Shown: positions 1-5,752, numbered from the stretch's first letter. The stretch is DNA of 5,852 bases from Christensenella sp964592155 (GCA_964592155.1 CAZQDA010000129.1:1-5852), one strand, 5' to 3'. Notes: generated by a model from the sequence alone, not told the origin. Numbers and translations are program-made.

Positions 1-2
1 TT

Positions 3-56
3 GGCTGGCTGGTCACGCGGCGCGCGCCGGTCGGACGGCAGGCGGCGGCTGTTTAG
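3..56 (+). CDS. Possible C-terminal tail of a plus-strand gene cut by the window edge
   Basis: One plus-strand frame enters from the left edge and stops at TAG 54-56, giving a short tail ending RRAPVGRQAAAV. A second frame stays open to a TAG near 91-93. The only indirect support is that the terminator at 111-144 has a T-run on the plus strand too, as expected if a convergent gene ends just before it. The stretch is distinctly GC-richer than the rest of the window. About 17 codons are too few to assign a family, so this may simply be non-coding. Confidence 0.15.
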   Translation, partial: GWLVTRRAPVGRQAAAV

Positions 57-110
57 CGGCAGGCAAAAGGCTTTCAGCGTATCGCTTGATTTAGGACGTT
101 TGAAACCGCG

Positions 111-144
111 ATCAAAAAAAGCAGCGGCTTGCTGCTTTTTTGAT
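111..144. terminator. Bidirectional Rho-independent terminator
   Basis: The core hairpin is GCAGC, loop GGCTT, GCTGC. It is flanked by seven A on the left and six T on the right, and the pairing extends outward into ATC/GAT with one bulge. Read on the minus strand it lies 9 bp beyond the stop codon of the anti-sigma-like gene and ends in a U-run, so it should end the sigma operon. Read on the plus strand it also has a U-run and could end a gene arriving from the left. Confidence 0.85.
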
Positions 145-153
145 GTCAGCTTC

Positions 154-1743
154 TTACTTTGGAGCATCCTTCAGGCTGAATTCCAGAACACACTGCTCAA
201 GCTGTGTGGATTCCTCCTGCCAGCCATCGATCTCGTCCTTTTTGATGCGGGTGGGCTTGCCCTCTACATAAGGAACATCGTCATAGCCGCTGTAACGGCT
301 AAGCGTCCACAGAAGTCCAAAGGTATGAATCGTTTCCACCTCCGAGGGGAGCATTTGCAGCTCAATGCATAGTCCCATATCCTCTCCCTGCTCTTCAAGA
401 CCGTATTGCTCGCCCGTCTGCATCAGCGGCTGCCCGTCTCCTAATACCTGTGGCGTAAGGCTGGAGCAAAACATCTCTCGTTCCTGTTCACTCCACTGCG
501 CCGAGCCGTTCACGCTCACATAAAGCAGCGTCTGGTCCGGATACACCTCCATGCGCTTTACCGTCATCTGCGCGCCGGAAAGGTCTTTGGTGATGTTTTT
601 GAAGGTGGCGTAGTCTTCCTCGCTGTTCCAGTCCGCCCAGCGGAACGTTTCCTCGCCTGTAAACATGCGCGATTCGCTTAATTCGTATTCCTTTTGATTC
701 GCCAGTTCCTGCGCGGCGGGGTCAAAACTGAATGTTAGGGTCAGTTTGGCGATGGGCTCGCTTTCCCTATGGCCTGTAAGCGTCCCGTCCTCCTCTTCAT
801 GGGTCACTTCATTCCACGTTTCAATCGGAATCACGACCGTTGCCTGCTGCACACCCTGCAGCTTTTGCGCGGCATCAAATTCTTTCAATTCCGCCGGAAT
901 GTATTCCGGGTCAAATGCCTGATATTGCGCCTGTCTTTGTTTCCACCATTTTTCGTCCTCCCGCCGCATTTCCGCCAGTTCCGCTTTTTCTTCCTCGGTT
1001 AACTCCGGCAGAACAAAATCACCGTCTTTTGGTTGCGTCCGCGGCTCAAAGCCGTTGATTGTGAAAGCAAACAGGCAGGAGTCCGCCTCTTGCATGGCGG
1101 CGATTCCTTCCTCCGTCATTTCATAGTTTTCATCCCTGTATGCGTCATATTTGTCATATTCGGACTTTGCAAGATCAATAAATCCGGAAAGACCGTTGCC
1201 GTTGCGCATATCATATTTCGTACCGTTCATTTCAAGATACATCGGATCACCAAGCCTGATCTTTTCAAACCCATCCGAACTTGAAAAATTGTTTTGCGAA
1301 ATAAGCTCTGGCACGCCGCCGCCCATATCAATGCCTAAGATGAGCTTGCGTCCGTCAAAATAGATGTCATTGATCTTGGGATCGAGCATATCTGCCCAGC
1401 TTTCCCAGCCGGATTTCACATCCGAGAGCACGATGCTGTTTTCCGCCTCAGCAGGCGTGCTTTTCTGAATGATCGCGTCAAGCTCTGGCGCGCTGCCCTT
1501 GCTTTCCTGCGGCTGCGCCACATAATTTTCCACGCTGAAATGCGCCTTGAACCACTGGAGAATCGCCGCGCGCACGGGCGGCACGGCCGTGCACACCACC
1601 GCAACCGCCGCAAGGCAAGCCATAACAGGGATCAGCCAGCTTTTCTTGTTCCGCTTTTTATTTTGATATAATATCTTGTGCTTCAGGGCGCGTCCATCCA
1701 GATGCGCCGCAGCCACTGCTTTTAAAAATTCATGTTCATTCAT
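154..1743 (-). CDS. Membrane-anchored anti-sigma-factor-like protein (DUF4179-type architecture)
   Basis: The 529-residue protein has about 35 basic cytoplasmic residues, one hydrophobic segment at about 36-55 (WLIPVMACLAAVAVVCTAV) and a long extracytoplasmic part of about 470 residues. This single-pass layout, immediately downstream of an ECF sigma gene, is typical of Firmicutes anti-sigma factors of the DUF4179/RsiV-like kind. In these the short N-terminus holds the sigma factor at the membrane and the outer domain senses the signal. No zinc-binding HxxxCxxC motif is visible, so it is not a ZAS-type anti-sigma. Residues 247-298 are very rich in E, K, Q and R and probably helical. The stretch at 391-411 (AQMTVKRMEVYPDQTLLYV) resembles beta-rich repeats of this family. 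Four cysteines (223, 426, 459, 518) lie outside. The start ATG at 1743 has GAAAGGAG 9 bp upstream and overlaps the sigma gene by 8 bp, indicating translational coupling. The anti-sigma role is inferred from context and topology. The signal is unknown. Confidence 0.75.
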   Translation of the reverse strand: MNEHEFLKAVAAAHLDGRALKHKILYQNKKRNKKSWLIPVMACLAAVAVVCTAVPPVRAAILQWFKAHFSVENYVAQPQESKGSAPELDAIIQKSTPAEAENSIVLSDVKSGWESWADMLDPKINDIYFDGRKLILGIDMGGGVPELISQNNFSSSDGFEKIRLGDPMYLEMNGTKYDMRNGNGLSGFIDLAKSEYDKYDAYRDENYEMTEEGIAAMQEADSCLFAFTINGFEPRTQPKDGDFVLPELTEEEKAELAEMRREDEKWWKQRQAQYQAFDPEYIPAELKEFDAAQKLQGVQQATVVIPIETWNEVTHEEEDGTLTGHRESEPIAKLTLTFSFDPAAQELANQKEYELSESRMFTGEETFRWADWNSEEDYATFKNITKDLSGAQMTVKRMEVYPDQTLLYVSVNGSAQWSEQEREMFCSSLTPQVLGDGQPLMQTGEQYGLEEQGEDMGLCIELQMLPSEVETIHTFGLLWTLSRYSGYDDVPYVEGKPTRIKKDEIDGWQEESTQLEQCVLEFSLKDAPK

Positions 1744-2257
1744 CGTCCTGTGCTCCTTTCAGCAAAGCGCGCACCACAGCGCGTGTGCGGTGCAGCCTGC
1801 TTTTGACGTTTTGTTCTGTGATGTGAAGCGCATGCGCAATATAGGCAATGGAATAATCATATCCATAAAACAGCACAAACGCCTGATAGCATCCGAGCGG
1901 CCCTTCCTTGACCGCTTGCCAGATGCGGTGTGTAAGCTCGCGATTCTCGATCAGCTTTTCAAAGGGCAGATCGTCTTCAATCTCCTGCACATCCATATCC
2001 AGCACAAATTTTTCTTCCTGTATTTTCTTTTTTGCGTAATGTTTGAGGAGCTCCTTTTGGGCAAGCGTTATGAGAAACGCTTTGGGCTCGTAAATATCGC
2101 GAAACCCCCGCCGTCTGATCCGCTTATAAAAATTCTGATATACATTTTGCACGATATCTTCCACCGCGTCTGCGTTTGCGGTTTTGATCACCACATACCG
2201 CAGAATGTCCGCATAGGTTTCTTCATAGATCGCGCTGAAATACTGTTTTTCATCCAT
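1736..2257 (-). CDS. ECF-family RNA polymerase sigma factor
   Basis: The 173 residues match the usual ECF size. Region 2 spans roughly residues 10-77, with a core EDIVQNVYQNFYKRI (33-47) and the following EPKAFLITLAQKELLKHY, where the -10 element is recognised. A linker with an acidic patch (about 88-100) follows. Region 4 is at about 110-166, with a helix-turn-helix ending VKSRLHRTR (151-159), the standard -35-binding signature. No extra C-terminal domain is present. The start at 2257 is supported by AAGGCGGTGA, near-perfect to the 16S tail, 8 bp upstream. A second in-frame ATG is not needed. The gene is first in a two-gene operon with the membrane anti-sigma-like gene, overlapping it by 8 bp. 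A TGCAAC/CGCTC promoter 50-80 bp upstream suggests that it transcribes itself. Regulon and signal are not visible. The family call is confident; the ECF subgroup (ECF30-like from the DUF4179-type partner) is inference. Confidence 0.93.
   Translation of the reverse strand: MDEKQYFSAIYEETYADILRYVVIKTANADAVEDIVQNVYQNFYKRIRRRGFRDIYEPKAFLITLAQKELLKHYAKKKIQEEKFVLDMDVQEIEDDLPFEKLIENRELTHRIWQAVKEGPLGCYQAFVLFYGYDYSIAYIAHALHITEQNVKSRLHRTRAVVRALLKGAQDDE
1753..1760 (-). promoter_or_regulatory. Ribosome binding site of the anti-sigma-like gene, inside the sigma gene
   Basis: Read on the minus strand this is GAAAGGAG, 9 bp before the ATG at 1743-1741. It lies within the last codons of the sigma gene, and the downstream start overlaps the sigma stop (ATGAATGA). 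This fixes the start of the anti-sigma-like protein and argues for coupled, roughly stoichiometric synthesis of the two. Confidence 0.7.
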
Positions 2258-2265
2258 CTATATTG

Positions 2266-2275
2266 TCACCGCCTT
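2266..2275 (-). promoter_or_regulatory. Ribosome binding site of the sigma gene
   Basis: On the minus strand this reads AAGGCGGTGA, nine of ten matches to the ideal AAGGAGGTGA, 8 bp before the ATG at 2257-2255. It decides between this start and nearby alternatives. Confidence 0.75.
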
Positions 2276-2280
2276 TTTTG

Positions 2281-2296
2281 CAAAATAGCTATTTTG
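2281..2296. repeat. Perfect 16-bp palindrome in the sigma leader
   Basis: CAAAATAGCTATTTTG reads the same on both strands. It lies between the predicted ECF promoter and the sigma RBS, within the first tens of nucleotides of the transcript. It overlaps a second small palindrome, TTTTGCAAAA (2276-2285). It could be an operator for a dimeric repressor or a weak RNA hairpin next to the RBS. The sequence alone does not decide. Confidence 0.5.
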
Positions 2297-2304
2297 TCTG
2301 TTCA

Positions 2305-2339
2305 CCTATATAGAGCGCCGCCGCCCCAAAAAGGTTGCA
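2305..2339 (-). promoter_or_regulatory. ECF-type promoter of the sigma/anti-sigma operon
   Basis: Read on the minus strand, a -35-like TGCAACCTTTTT begins at 2339. After TGCAAC come 16 bp, then CGCTCTATATAGG (-10 region from 2317). An AAC-containing -35 followed by a T-run, a 16-bp spacer and a CGTC-like -10 are hallmarks of ECF promoters in Firmicutes; SigV-like promoters use TGCAAC and CGTC, as I recall. Transcription should start near 2305, about 47 nt before the sigma ATG. Autoregulation is the simplest reading. The -10 has CGCTC rather than CGTC, a modest deviation. Confidence 0.65.
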
Positions 2340-2370
2340 AAAAAGTGAGAATTATTTATGCTCTTCCTTT

Positions 2371-2379
2371 ATCATATCA
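2371..2379 (-). promoter_or_regulatory. Possible extended -10 promoter (basal) upstream of the sigma gene
   Basis: On the minus strand, TGATATGAT reads as TG-N-TATGAT, an extended -10 with five of six matches to TATAAT. There is no clear -35. It could give a low housekeeping level of the sigma operon. In an AT-rich intergenic region such a match can arise by chance. Confidence 0.2.
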
Positions 2380-2407
2380 TTTTGCGGGGCGGGTTGGTTT
2401 TGTCCAC

Positions 2408-2483
2408 TTCACAAATTTGTTACGTTTCTTTCAAATATTATTCAAACCCAGTTCAAAGTTTGGTCACGTTCCTGCTTTATCAT
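2408..2483 (+). promoter_or_regulatory. htrA promoter with 11-bp-phased direct repeats
   Basis: Hexamers sit on one 11-bp register: TTCACA 2408, GTTACG 2419, TTCAAA 2430, TTCAAA 2441, TTCAAA 2452, GTCACG 2463. The last is followed by TATCAT at 2478-2483, a -10 candidate 15 bp after the start of the final hexamer. There is no TTGACA-like -35 at the right distance. Helical-phase direct repeats replacing a poor -35 are the usual arrangement for activation by OmpR/PhoB-family response regulators such as PhoP, WalR or CssR. The three TTCAAA copies are exact. The outer ones are weaker. The regulator's identity is not determinable here. Confidence 0.55.
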
Positions 2484-2517
2484 TAAATTGTAAAGCAAAC
2501 GAGAAATTCAGCAGATT

Positions 2518-2526
2518 TGATATAAG
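2518..2526 (+). promoter_or_regulatory. Alternative extended -10 promoter close to htrA
   Basis: TGATATAAG reads as TG-N-TATAAG, an extended -10 that would start transcription near 2533, just ahead of the RBS. No -35 is evident. It could be a second, activator-independent htrA start. Confidence 0.25.
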
Positions 2527-2539
2527 AACAAAGCTTTTG

Positions 2540-2546
2540 AAGGAGG
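2540..2546 (+). promoter_or_regulatory. Ribosome binding site of htrA
   Basis: A perfect AAGGAGG lies 10 bp before the ATG at 2557 and supports the chosen start. Confidence 0.85.
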
Positions 2547-2556
2547 CTAATAACCA

Positions 2557-3843
2557 ATGAATGATAACAGATTTTTTGATCACAGGGACGATCAATTAAA
2601 AGAAGATTTTATTACCAGCCAAAATCAGGGATATCCTGAAACGGGCAACAGCAATTATCCGCGGCAGATCAGCAGCGAACAGTTTTATTCCGGGCAGCCG
2701 GACGGAGGAAATAAAAAACCCAAGAAAGAAAAGACTCCGTTTTTAACCAAAAAGGCGGGAGCAGTCGTGCTTTCGCTGTGTGTGGGCGCGGCGGCAGTGT
2801 TTGGCTTTGGCGCAGGGGTAATGACCGGCAGGGGCAATAGCGCAACTGCGCCGATGGTAAATGATACCGGCGTAATCCAGACCGCGGCGGACGTAAGCAA
2901 CCGAAGTGATCTTTCGGTTTCGGAAATCGTGAATAAAACCCAAAACTCGATTGTGGAAATCACAACGGAGGTGGTGCAGACCAATATGTTTATGCAGCAG
3001 GTGTCCGGCGAGGCGGCAGGCAGCGGAATCGTGATTTCGGAAGACGGTTACATTGCCACCAACAATCACGTTGTGGAGGGGGGCAGCAAATTCACCGTGC
3101 GGCTGAAAAACGGCGACAGTTATGAAGCGACGCTCATCGGCAGGGATCCGCAAATGGATCTTGCGGTGCTCAAGATTGAAGCGGAAGGGCTTACGGCTGT
3201 GACCTTTGGTGATTCGCAGGCGCTTTCGGTGGGAGATATGGCGGTTGCAATCGGCAATCCGCTGGGCACGCTGGGCGGCACGGTAACGGATGGCATCATC
3301 AGCGCGCTCAACCGCGAAATCGATCTGGGAGACGGCACAATGACGCTGCTGCAAACCAATGCGGCCATCAACCCGGGCAACTCGGGCGGCGGGCTGTTTA
3401 ATGGACAGGGAGAACTGATCGGCGTGGTGGTTGCCAAATCCGGCGGAACCAATATTGAAGGATTGGGCTTCGCTATTCCGGGCAACGAAGCAAAAGCGGT
3501 GTTGGATGAACTCATCCAAAACGGCTATGTGCAGGGACGCGCAACGCTGGGCATGTCTGTGATTGACGTTAATTCGGAGCAGGCGGCGATGTCGTATAGG
3601 CTTTCCTCCACGGGGATCTATGTCCTGCAAGTGGAAGAAGGCTCGGAGGCTGAAAGCCTTGGAATCAAAGCGGGAGACCGCATTGTGTCCCTTGACGGAA
3701 CGCAGATCACAGGATCGTCCGACCTTTCCGGCGTGCTTGAGAAGCATGCGCCGGGAGATCAGGTGGAAATTACCATCGAGCGTTCCGGCAGAACAGCGTC
3801 CACAACGATTACGTTAACCGAATCCGTTCCAACGAATTCTTAA
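2557..3843 (+). CDS. htrA: HtrA/DegP-type membrane-anchored serine protease (S1C family) with one PDZ domain
   Basis: The 428 residues are complete and of normal length for Firmicutes HtrA. In order: a polar cytoplasmic N-terminus of about 65 residues with a basic patch KKPKKEK (53-59), one membrane segment at about 67-89, and a linker. The trypsin-like domain follows (about 125-315), with the triad visible as His171 in ATNNHVV, Asp201 in DPQMDLAVLK and Ser276 in INPGNSGGG. A single PDZ domain (about 330-422, with GSEAESLGIKAGDRIVSLDG) ends the protein. All catalytic residues are present, so it should be an active extracytoplasmic protease/chaperone that degrades misfolded secreted proteins. 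The gene is monocistronic by spacing, divergent from the ECF operon, and preceded by AAGGAGG. Its promoter carries 11-bp-phased repeats suggesting two-component control, as for B. subtilis htrA under CssRS. The family is certain. Choosing htrA over a degP/degQ-like symbol is convention. Confidence 0.95.
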   Translation: MNDNRFFDHRDDQLKEDFITSQNQGYPETGNSNYPRQISSEQFYSGQPDGGNKKPKKEKTPFLTKKAGAVVLSLCVGAAAVFGFGAGVMTGRGNSATAPMVNDTGVIQTAADVSNRSDLSVSEIVNKTQNSIVEITTEVVQTNMFMQQVSGEAAGSGIVISEDGYIATNNHVVEGGSKFTVRLKNGDSYEATLIGRDPQMDLAVLKIEAEGLTAVTFGDSQALSVGDMAVAIGNPLGTLGGTVTDGIISALNREIDLGDGTMTLLQTNAAINPGNSGGGLFNGQGELIGVVVAKSGGTNIEGLGFAIPGNEAKAVLDELIQNGYVQGRATLGMSVIDVNSEQAAMSYRLSSTGIYVLQVEEGSEAESLGIKAGDRIVSLDGTQITGSSDLSGVLEKHAPGDQVEITIERSGRTASTTITLTESVPTNS

Positions 3844-3891
3844 AGCGGTTTAGCTTAATACAGGTTGTGCAAGACTTGTGACAAACCGCTT
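3843..3891. repeat. 9-bp inverted repeat just after the htrA stop
   Basis: AAGCGGTTT (3843-3851) pairs perfectly with AAACCGCTT (3883-3891), enclosing 31 nt. No T-run follows and the loop is long, so it does not look like an intrinsic terminator. It could protect the htrA mRNA 3' end or be part of a larger folded structure. No other htrA terminator is visible before 4096. Confidence 0.4.
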
Positions 3892-3927
3892 GCGTATGCA
3901 ATTCATACCAAAAGCTTGTGACCAATC
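3871..3927 (+). repeat. Pair of 17-bp imperfect direct repeats, 40 bp apart
   Basis: Positions 3871-3887 and 3911-3927 match at 13 of 17 positions, sharing the exact core CTTGTGAC followed by N-AA. A further degenerate TTGTG copy lies 11 bp before the first core (3865). TTGTGAC is the reverse complement of GTCACAA, close to the TTCACA/GTCACG hexamers of the phased repeats, so these may be opposite-strand sites for the same regulator. Confidence 0.4.
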
Positions 3928-3950
3928 TTTTGACGAATTGTTATAAAATG

Positions 3951-3993
3951 TTCATACCTTTTTCATACAGAATTCACAATGGAACGTTAAAAT
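3951..3993 (+). promoter_or_regulatory. Pho-box-like promoter with three exactly phased hexamers
   Basis: TTCATA at 3951, TTCATA at 3962 and TTCACA at 3973 are spaced exactly 11 bp, fitting the TT(A/T/C)A(C/T)A-N5 pattern known for B. subtilis PhoP. TAAAAT at 3988-3993 is the -10, 15 bp after the start of the last hexamer, the same offset as in front of htrA. The position where a -35 should be reads ATACAG, so the promoter probably needs an activator. The start site should be near 4000. Alternatives from the same regulator family (CssR, WalR) cannot be excluded. Confidence 0.6.
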
Positions 3994-4030
3994 AGACTTA
4001 ACAAAAAGACGAGGAGGGCTTGCCTATGGT

Positions 4031-4054
4031 ATGAAAACGAACCAAGAAACATAA
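4031..4054 (+). CDS. Micro-ORF of 7 codons behind a strong RBS
   Basis: ATG at 4031 encodes MKTNQET and stops at TAA 4052-4054. The start overlaps the TGA of a two-codon ORF (ATG GTA TGA, 4026-4034) in a TATGA junction, so ribosomes loading at GAGGAGGG (4011-4018) could reach it by reinitiation. The SD is 7 bp from the first ATG and 12 bp from the second. Seven residues give no family signal, and the ORF may exist only to load ribosomes on the RNA. Confidence 0.2.
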   Translation: MKTNQET

Positions 4055-4095
4055 CCCACCCAAACAGAACCTACAATTAATATATAAGTCTGAAG

Positions 4096-4137
4096 AGAAC
4101 CCCCAGCTTATGCCGCAGGGGGTTTTCTTTCGTTTTT
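4096..4137 (+). terminator. Rho-independent terminator
   Basis: AACCCCC (4098-4104) pairs with GGGGGTT (4118-4124); inside, GC/GC can pair around a short loop. Downstream is TTTTCTTTCG followed by seven T. It should end the short transcript and any htrA read-through. On the minus strand the tail is TTCTCTTC, weaker, but the hairpin could also end the MFS gene, whose stop is 50 bp away. Confidence 0.8.
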
Positions 4138-4174
4138 TTATCGGATTGTCATATGCCGTCGGCAGGAGAATGGC

Positions 4175-5626
4175 TTAAGCTTTTGAAGCCGCTTCGCGCG
4201 CCTTTGCTTTTTTGTCCTGAAACAGCCTGACCACGGTGAGCGCCACGCTTACGCACAAAATGGCCGTGCCAATGGCATAGACGGTCTGCATTCCATATAC
4301 AAATACATCCGGCTTTCCGGAAATAAAGCCTTTGACCTGATAGCCAACCTTAGAGCTCATCAGCGAGTAGAGCAGCGTCGTCAGCAATGAAATTCCTGTC
4401 ACGCTGCCAAAGTTCCGCGTAAAGGCGTTAATACTGCCCACGATCCCCAGTTTTTCTTTGGGCGCGGTGGACATAATAAGCGATGTGTTCGGCGCGGAAA
4501 AAACGCCTGCTCCCACGCCCACCACGCACAGGCTTAAGATTAATTGAGCAGGGGCGGTGGAGGCGTTCATCGTTGCAAGCAGCGCGAGGCCCGCCGTCAT
4601 AATCACAAGCCCTACAAGCGTAATTTTTGCAGCGCCCACCTTGTCGGAAATATAGCCGGACAGTGGCGACAGGACGCCCATGGCAATGGGAAAGCTCATC
4701 ATGATGAGCCCTGTGGAGCCCGGGTCTATTTTCAGCACATCTTCAATGTAAAACGGTTGGATGATGCTGATGCCGCTCATGGCAAAAAACTGGATCAGTA
4801 CGCAGACAATGCTGATGGTAAAAAGAGAATTGCGAAACAGGGATAAATCTACAATGGGCTGTGCGCTTTTTTTCTCGAACAACAAGAAAAGAATAAAAAA
4901 CACAATGCACCCAAGAAAGGCGATGATAATGTAATCCCTGTCATATCCGGCGCTCTGGCCGCCAAGCAGCGCATAAAAAAAACAAATTACGGCTGCCGCC
5001 AGCGCTGCCGCTCCGCGGTAGTCCAACTTTTGTTTGGTCTTTTCTCCGCGCGGTAAAAGCTTGAAAGCGAGAAGAAGCGCGACAACGCCCACGGGTACGT
5101 TGATCAGGAAAATATATTCCCAATGCAGGTAGGTAACGATGAGTCCGCCCAGCGGCGGCCCGAGCATGGTCCCAAGCGCCACAGAAATGCCGGATATGCC
5201 CAGCGCCCGTCCGCGTTCGCTTTCGGGGAATACTTCGGTGATGATGCCTTGATTGTTGGCGAGCGCCGCCGCGCCGCCAATGCCTTCGATCACGCGGGAA
5301 ATAATCAGCATTTCAAGCGAGTGCGAAAGCCCTGCCATCAGAGACCCAATGGTAAATATGGCCGTGCCAAACATGAAAAGCCGACCCTTTCCCTTGATAT
5401 CCCCCAGCCTTCCAAACAGCAGGATAGTTGCAACAACGGCAATCAGGTAGGCAATGACGACCATTTGTATGGATTCCATGTCCGTATGCAGGTCCTTTAC
5501 CATGACAGGCAGGGCGACGTTCACCACCGTACCATCGAGGGTAGCCATAAAAGGCATAAAAATAAGGACGACAAGAATTGACCATTTGTGTTTTGCGTAA
5601 TATTCCGCGGAGGTTCTGTTTGCCAT
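4175..5626 (-). CDS. MFS drug exporter, DHA2 family (14 TM, EmrB/QacA-type)
   Basis: The 483 residues from the chosen start are typical for 14-TM DHA2 transporters, which export drugs or other toxic compounds in exchange for protons. TM1 carries the DHA2 signature LDGTVVNVALP (30-40, with Asp31 in the membrane). Motif A is GRLGDIKGKGR (72-82) in the TM2-3 loop, motif C lies around 147-163 (ALGTMLGPPLGG), and WEYIFLINVPVGV follows at 169-181. A charged loop at about 192-204 (RGEKTKQK) precedes the second half, and the C-terminus is lysine-rich. No second component (EmrA-like) is nearby. ATG at 5626 is chosen because AAAGGA lies 8-9 bp upstream and the family N-terminus begins there. The open frame continues to 5770 but runs through a terminator. 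Substrate cannot be predicted. It stands alone, converging on the htrA side, with its own -10 box. Confidence 0.92.
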   Translation of the reverse strand: MANRTSAEYYAKHKWSILVVLIFMPFMATLDGTVVNVALPVMVKDLHTDMESIQMVVIAYLIAVVATILLFGRLGDIKGKGRLFMFGTAIFTIGSLMAGLSHSLEMLIISRVIEGIGGAAALANNQGIITEVFPESERGRALGISGISVALGTMLGPPLGGLIVTYLHWEYIFLINVPVGVVALLLAFKLLPRGEKTKQKLDYRGAAALAAAVICFFYALLGGQSAGYDRDYIIIAFLGCIVFFILFLLFEKKSAQPIVDLSLFRNSLFTISIVCVLIQFFAMSGISIIQPFYIEDVLKIDPGSTGLIMMSFPIAMGVLSPLSGYISDKVGAAKITLVGLVIMTAGLALLATMNASTAPAQLILSLCVVGVGAGVFSAPNTSLIMSTAPKEKLGIVGSINAFTRNFGSVTGISLLTTLLYSLMSSKVGYQVKGFISGKPDVFVYGMQTVYAIGTAILCVSVALTVVRLFQDKKAKAREAASKA

Positions 5627-5662
5627 TGTTCTTTCCTTTCCATATGGTTTCAAACTATACCT

Positions 5663-5692
5663 ATTATAAACAATAGCTTGAAAAGTAATCGA
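5663..5692 (-). promoter_or_regulatory. Probable promoter of the MFS gene
   Basis: A perfect TATAAT on the minus strand (5668-5663) lies 37 bp upstream of the ATG. The -35 region is poor (TCGATT or CGATTA at 17-18 bp spacing), which could mean activator dependence. An RBS, AAAGGA, follows downstream. No clear operator was found, and no regulator gene is in view. Confidence 0.5.
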
Positions 5693-5698
5693 AAGAAT

Positions 5699-5723
5699 AA
5701 AAAAGCCTGACTTTAGGTCAGGC
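5699..5723 (-). terminator. Rho-independent terminator of an upstream minus-strand gene
   Basis: GCCTGAC (5705-5711) and GTCAGGC (5717-5723) form a 7-bp stem with a 5-nt loop. On the minus strand it is followed by six T (5704-5699). It insulates the MFS gene from whatever is transcribed from the right, and shows that the open frame upstream of 5626 is not coding. Confidence 0.85.
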
Positions 5724-5752
5724 CTCGGGCTGTCGATAAAGCCGCAACCGTC

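Larger units (their letters stand above)
3999..4137 (+). ncRNA. Predicted short transcript (small RNA or micropeptide mRNA)
   Basis: A phased-repeat promoter lies immediately upstream (-10 at 3988) and a strong terminator at 4096-4137, defining a transcript of about 135 nt. It has a strong SD, GAGGAGGG at 4011-4018, but behind it only ATG GTA TGA (4026) and an overlapping 7-codon ORF at 4031. The 40 nt after that show no coding or structural signal. No known RNA family is recognised. It could instead be the shortened remnant of a lost gene, or the 3' part of the htrA mRNA. Confidence 0.4.

Noticed and set aside
1..372. 123-codon open frame on the plus strand at the left edge
   Set aside because: It runs through the terminator at 111-144 and then antisense to the anti-sigma-like gene, and its sequence is not protein-like.
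2400..2556. CIRCE or CtsR heat-shock operator before htrA
   Set aside because: There is no TTAGCACTC-N9-GAGTGCTAA and no tandem GGTCAAA heptads. The TTCAAA copies are spaced 11 bp in one direction, unlike either operator.
1676..2560. 294-codon open frame on the plus strand across the sigma gene
   Set aside because: It is antisense to the ECF sigma gene, which has clear domain motifs and an RBS. The translated product shows no family features and ends in the htrA leader.
2743..3747. 334-codon open frame on the minus strand inside htrA
   Set aside because: It is a shadow of the htrA reading frame. Its composition is H/R-rich and it lacks an RBS, while htrA has all catalytic motifs.
4510..5600. 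Several open frames opposite the MFS gene
   Set aside because: They are all antisense to a well-supported 14-TM transporter, have no RBS and show no recognisable domains.
5647..5671. Dyad operator around the MFS -10
   Set aside because: GTTT...AAAC ends match but only six of twelve positions per half agree, which is within chance for an AT-rich promoter.
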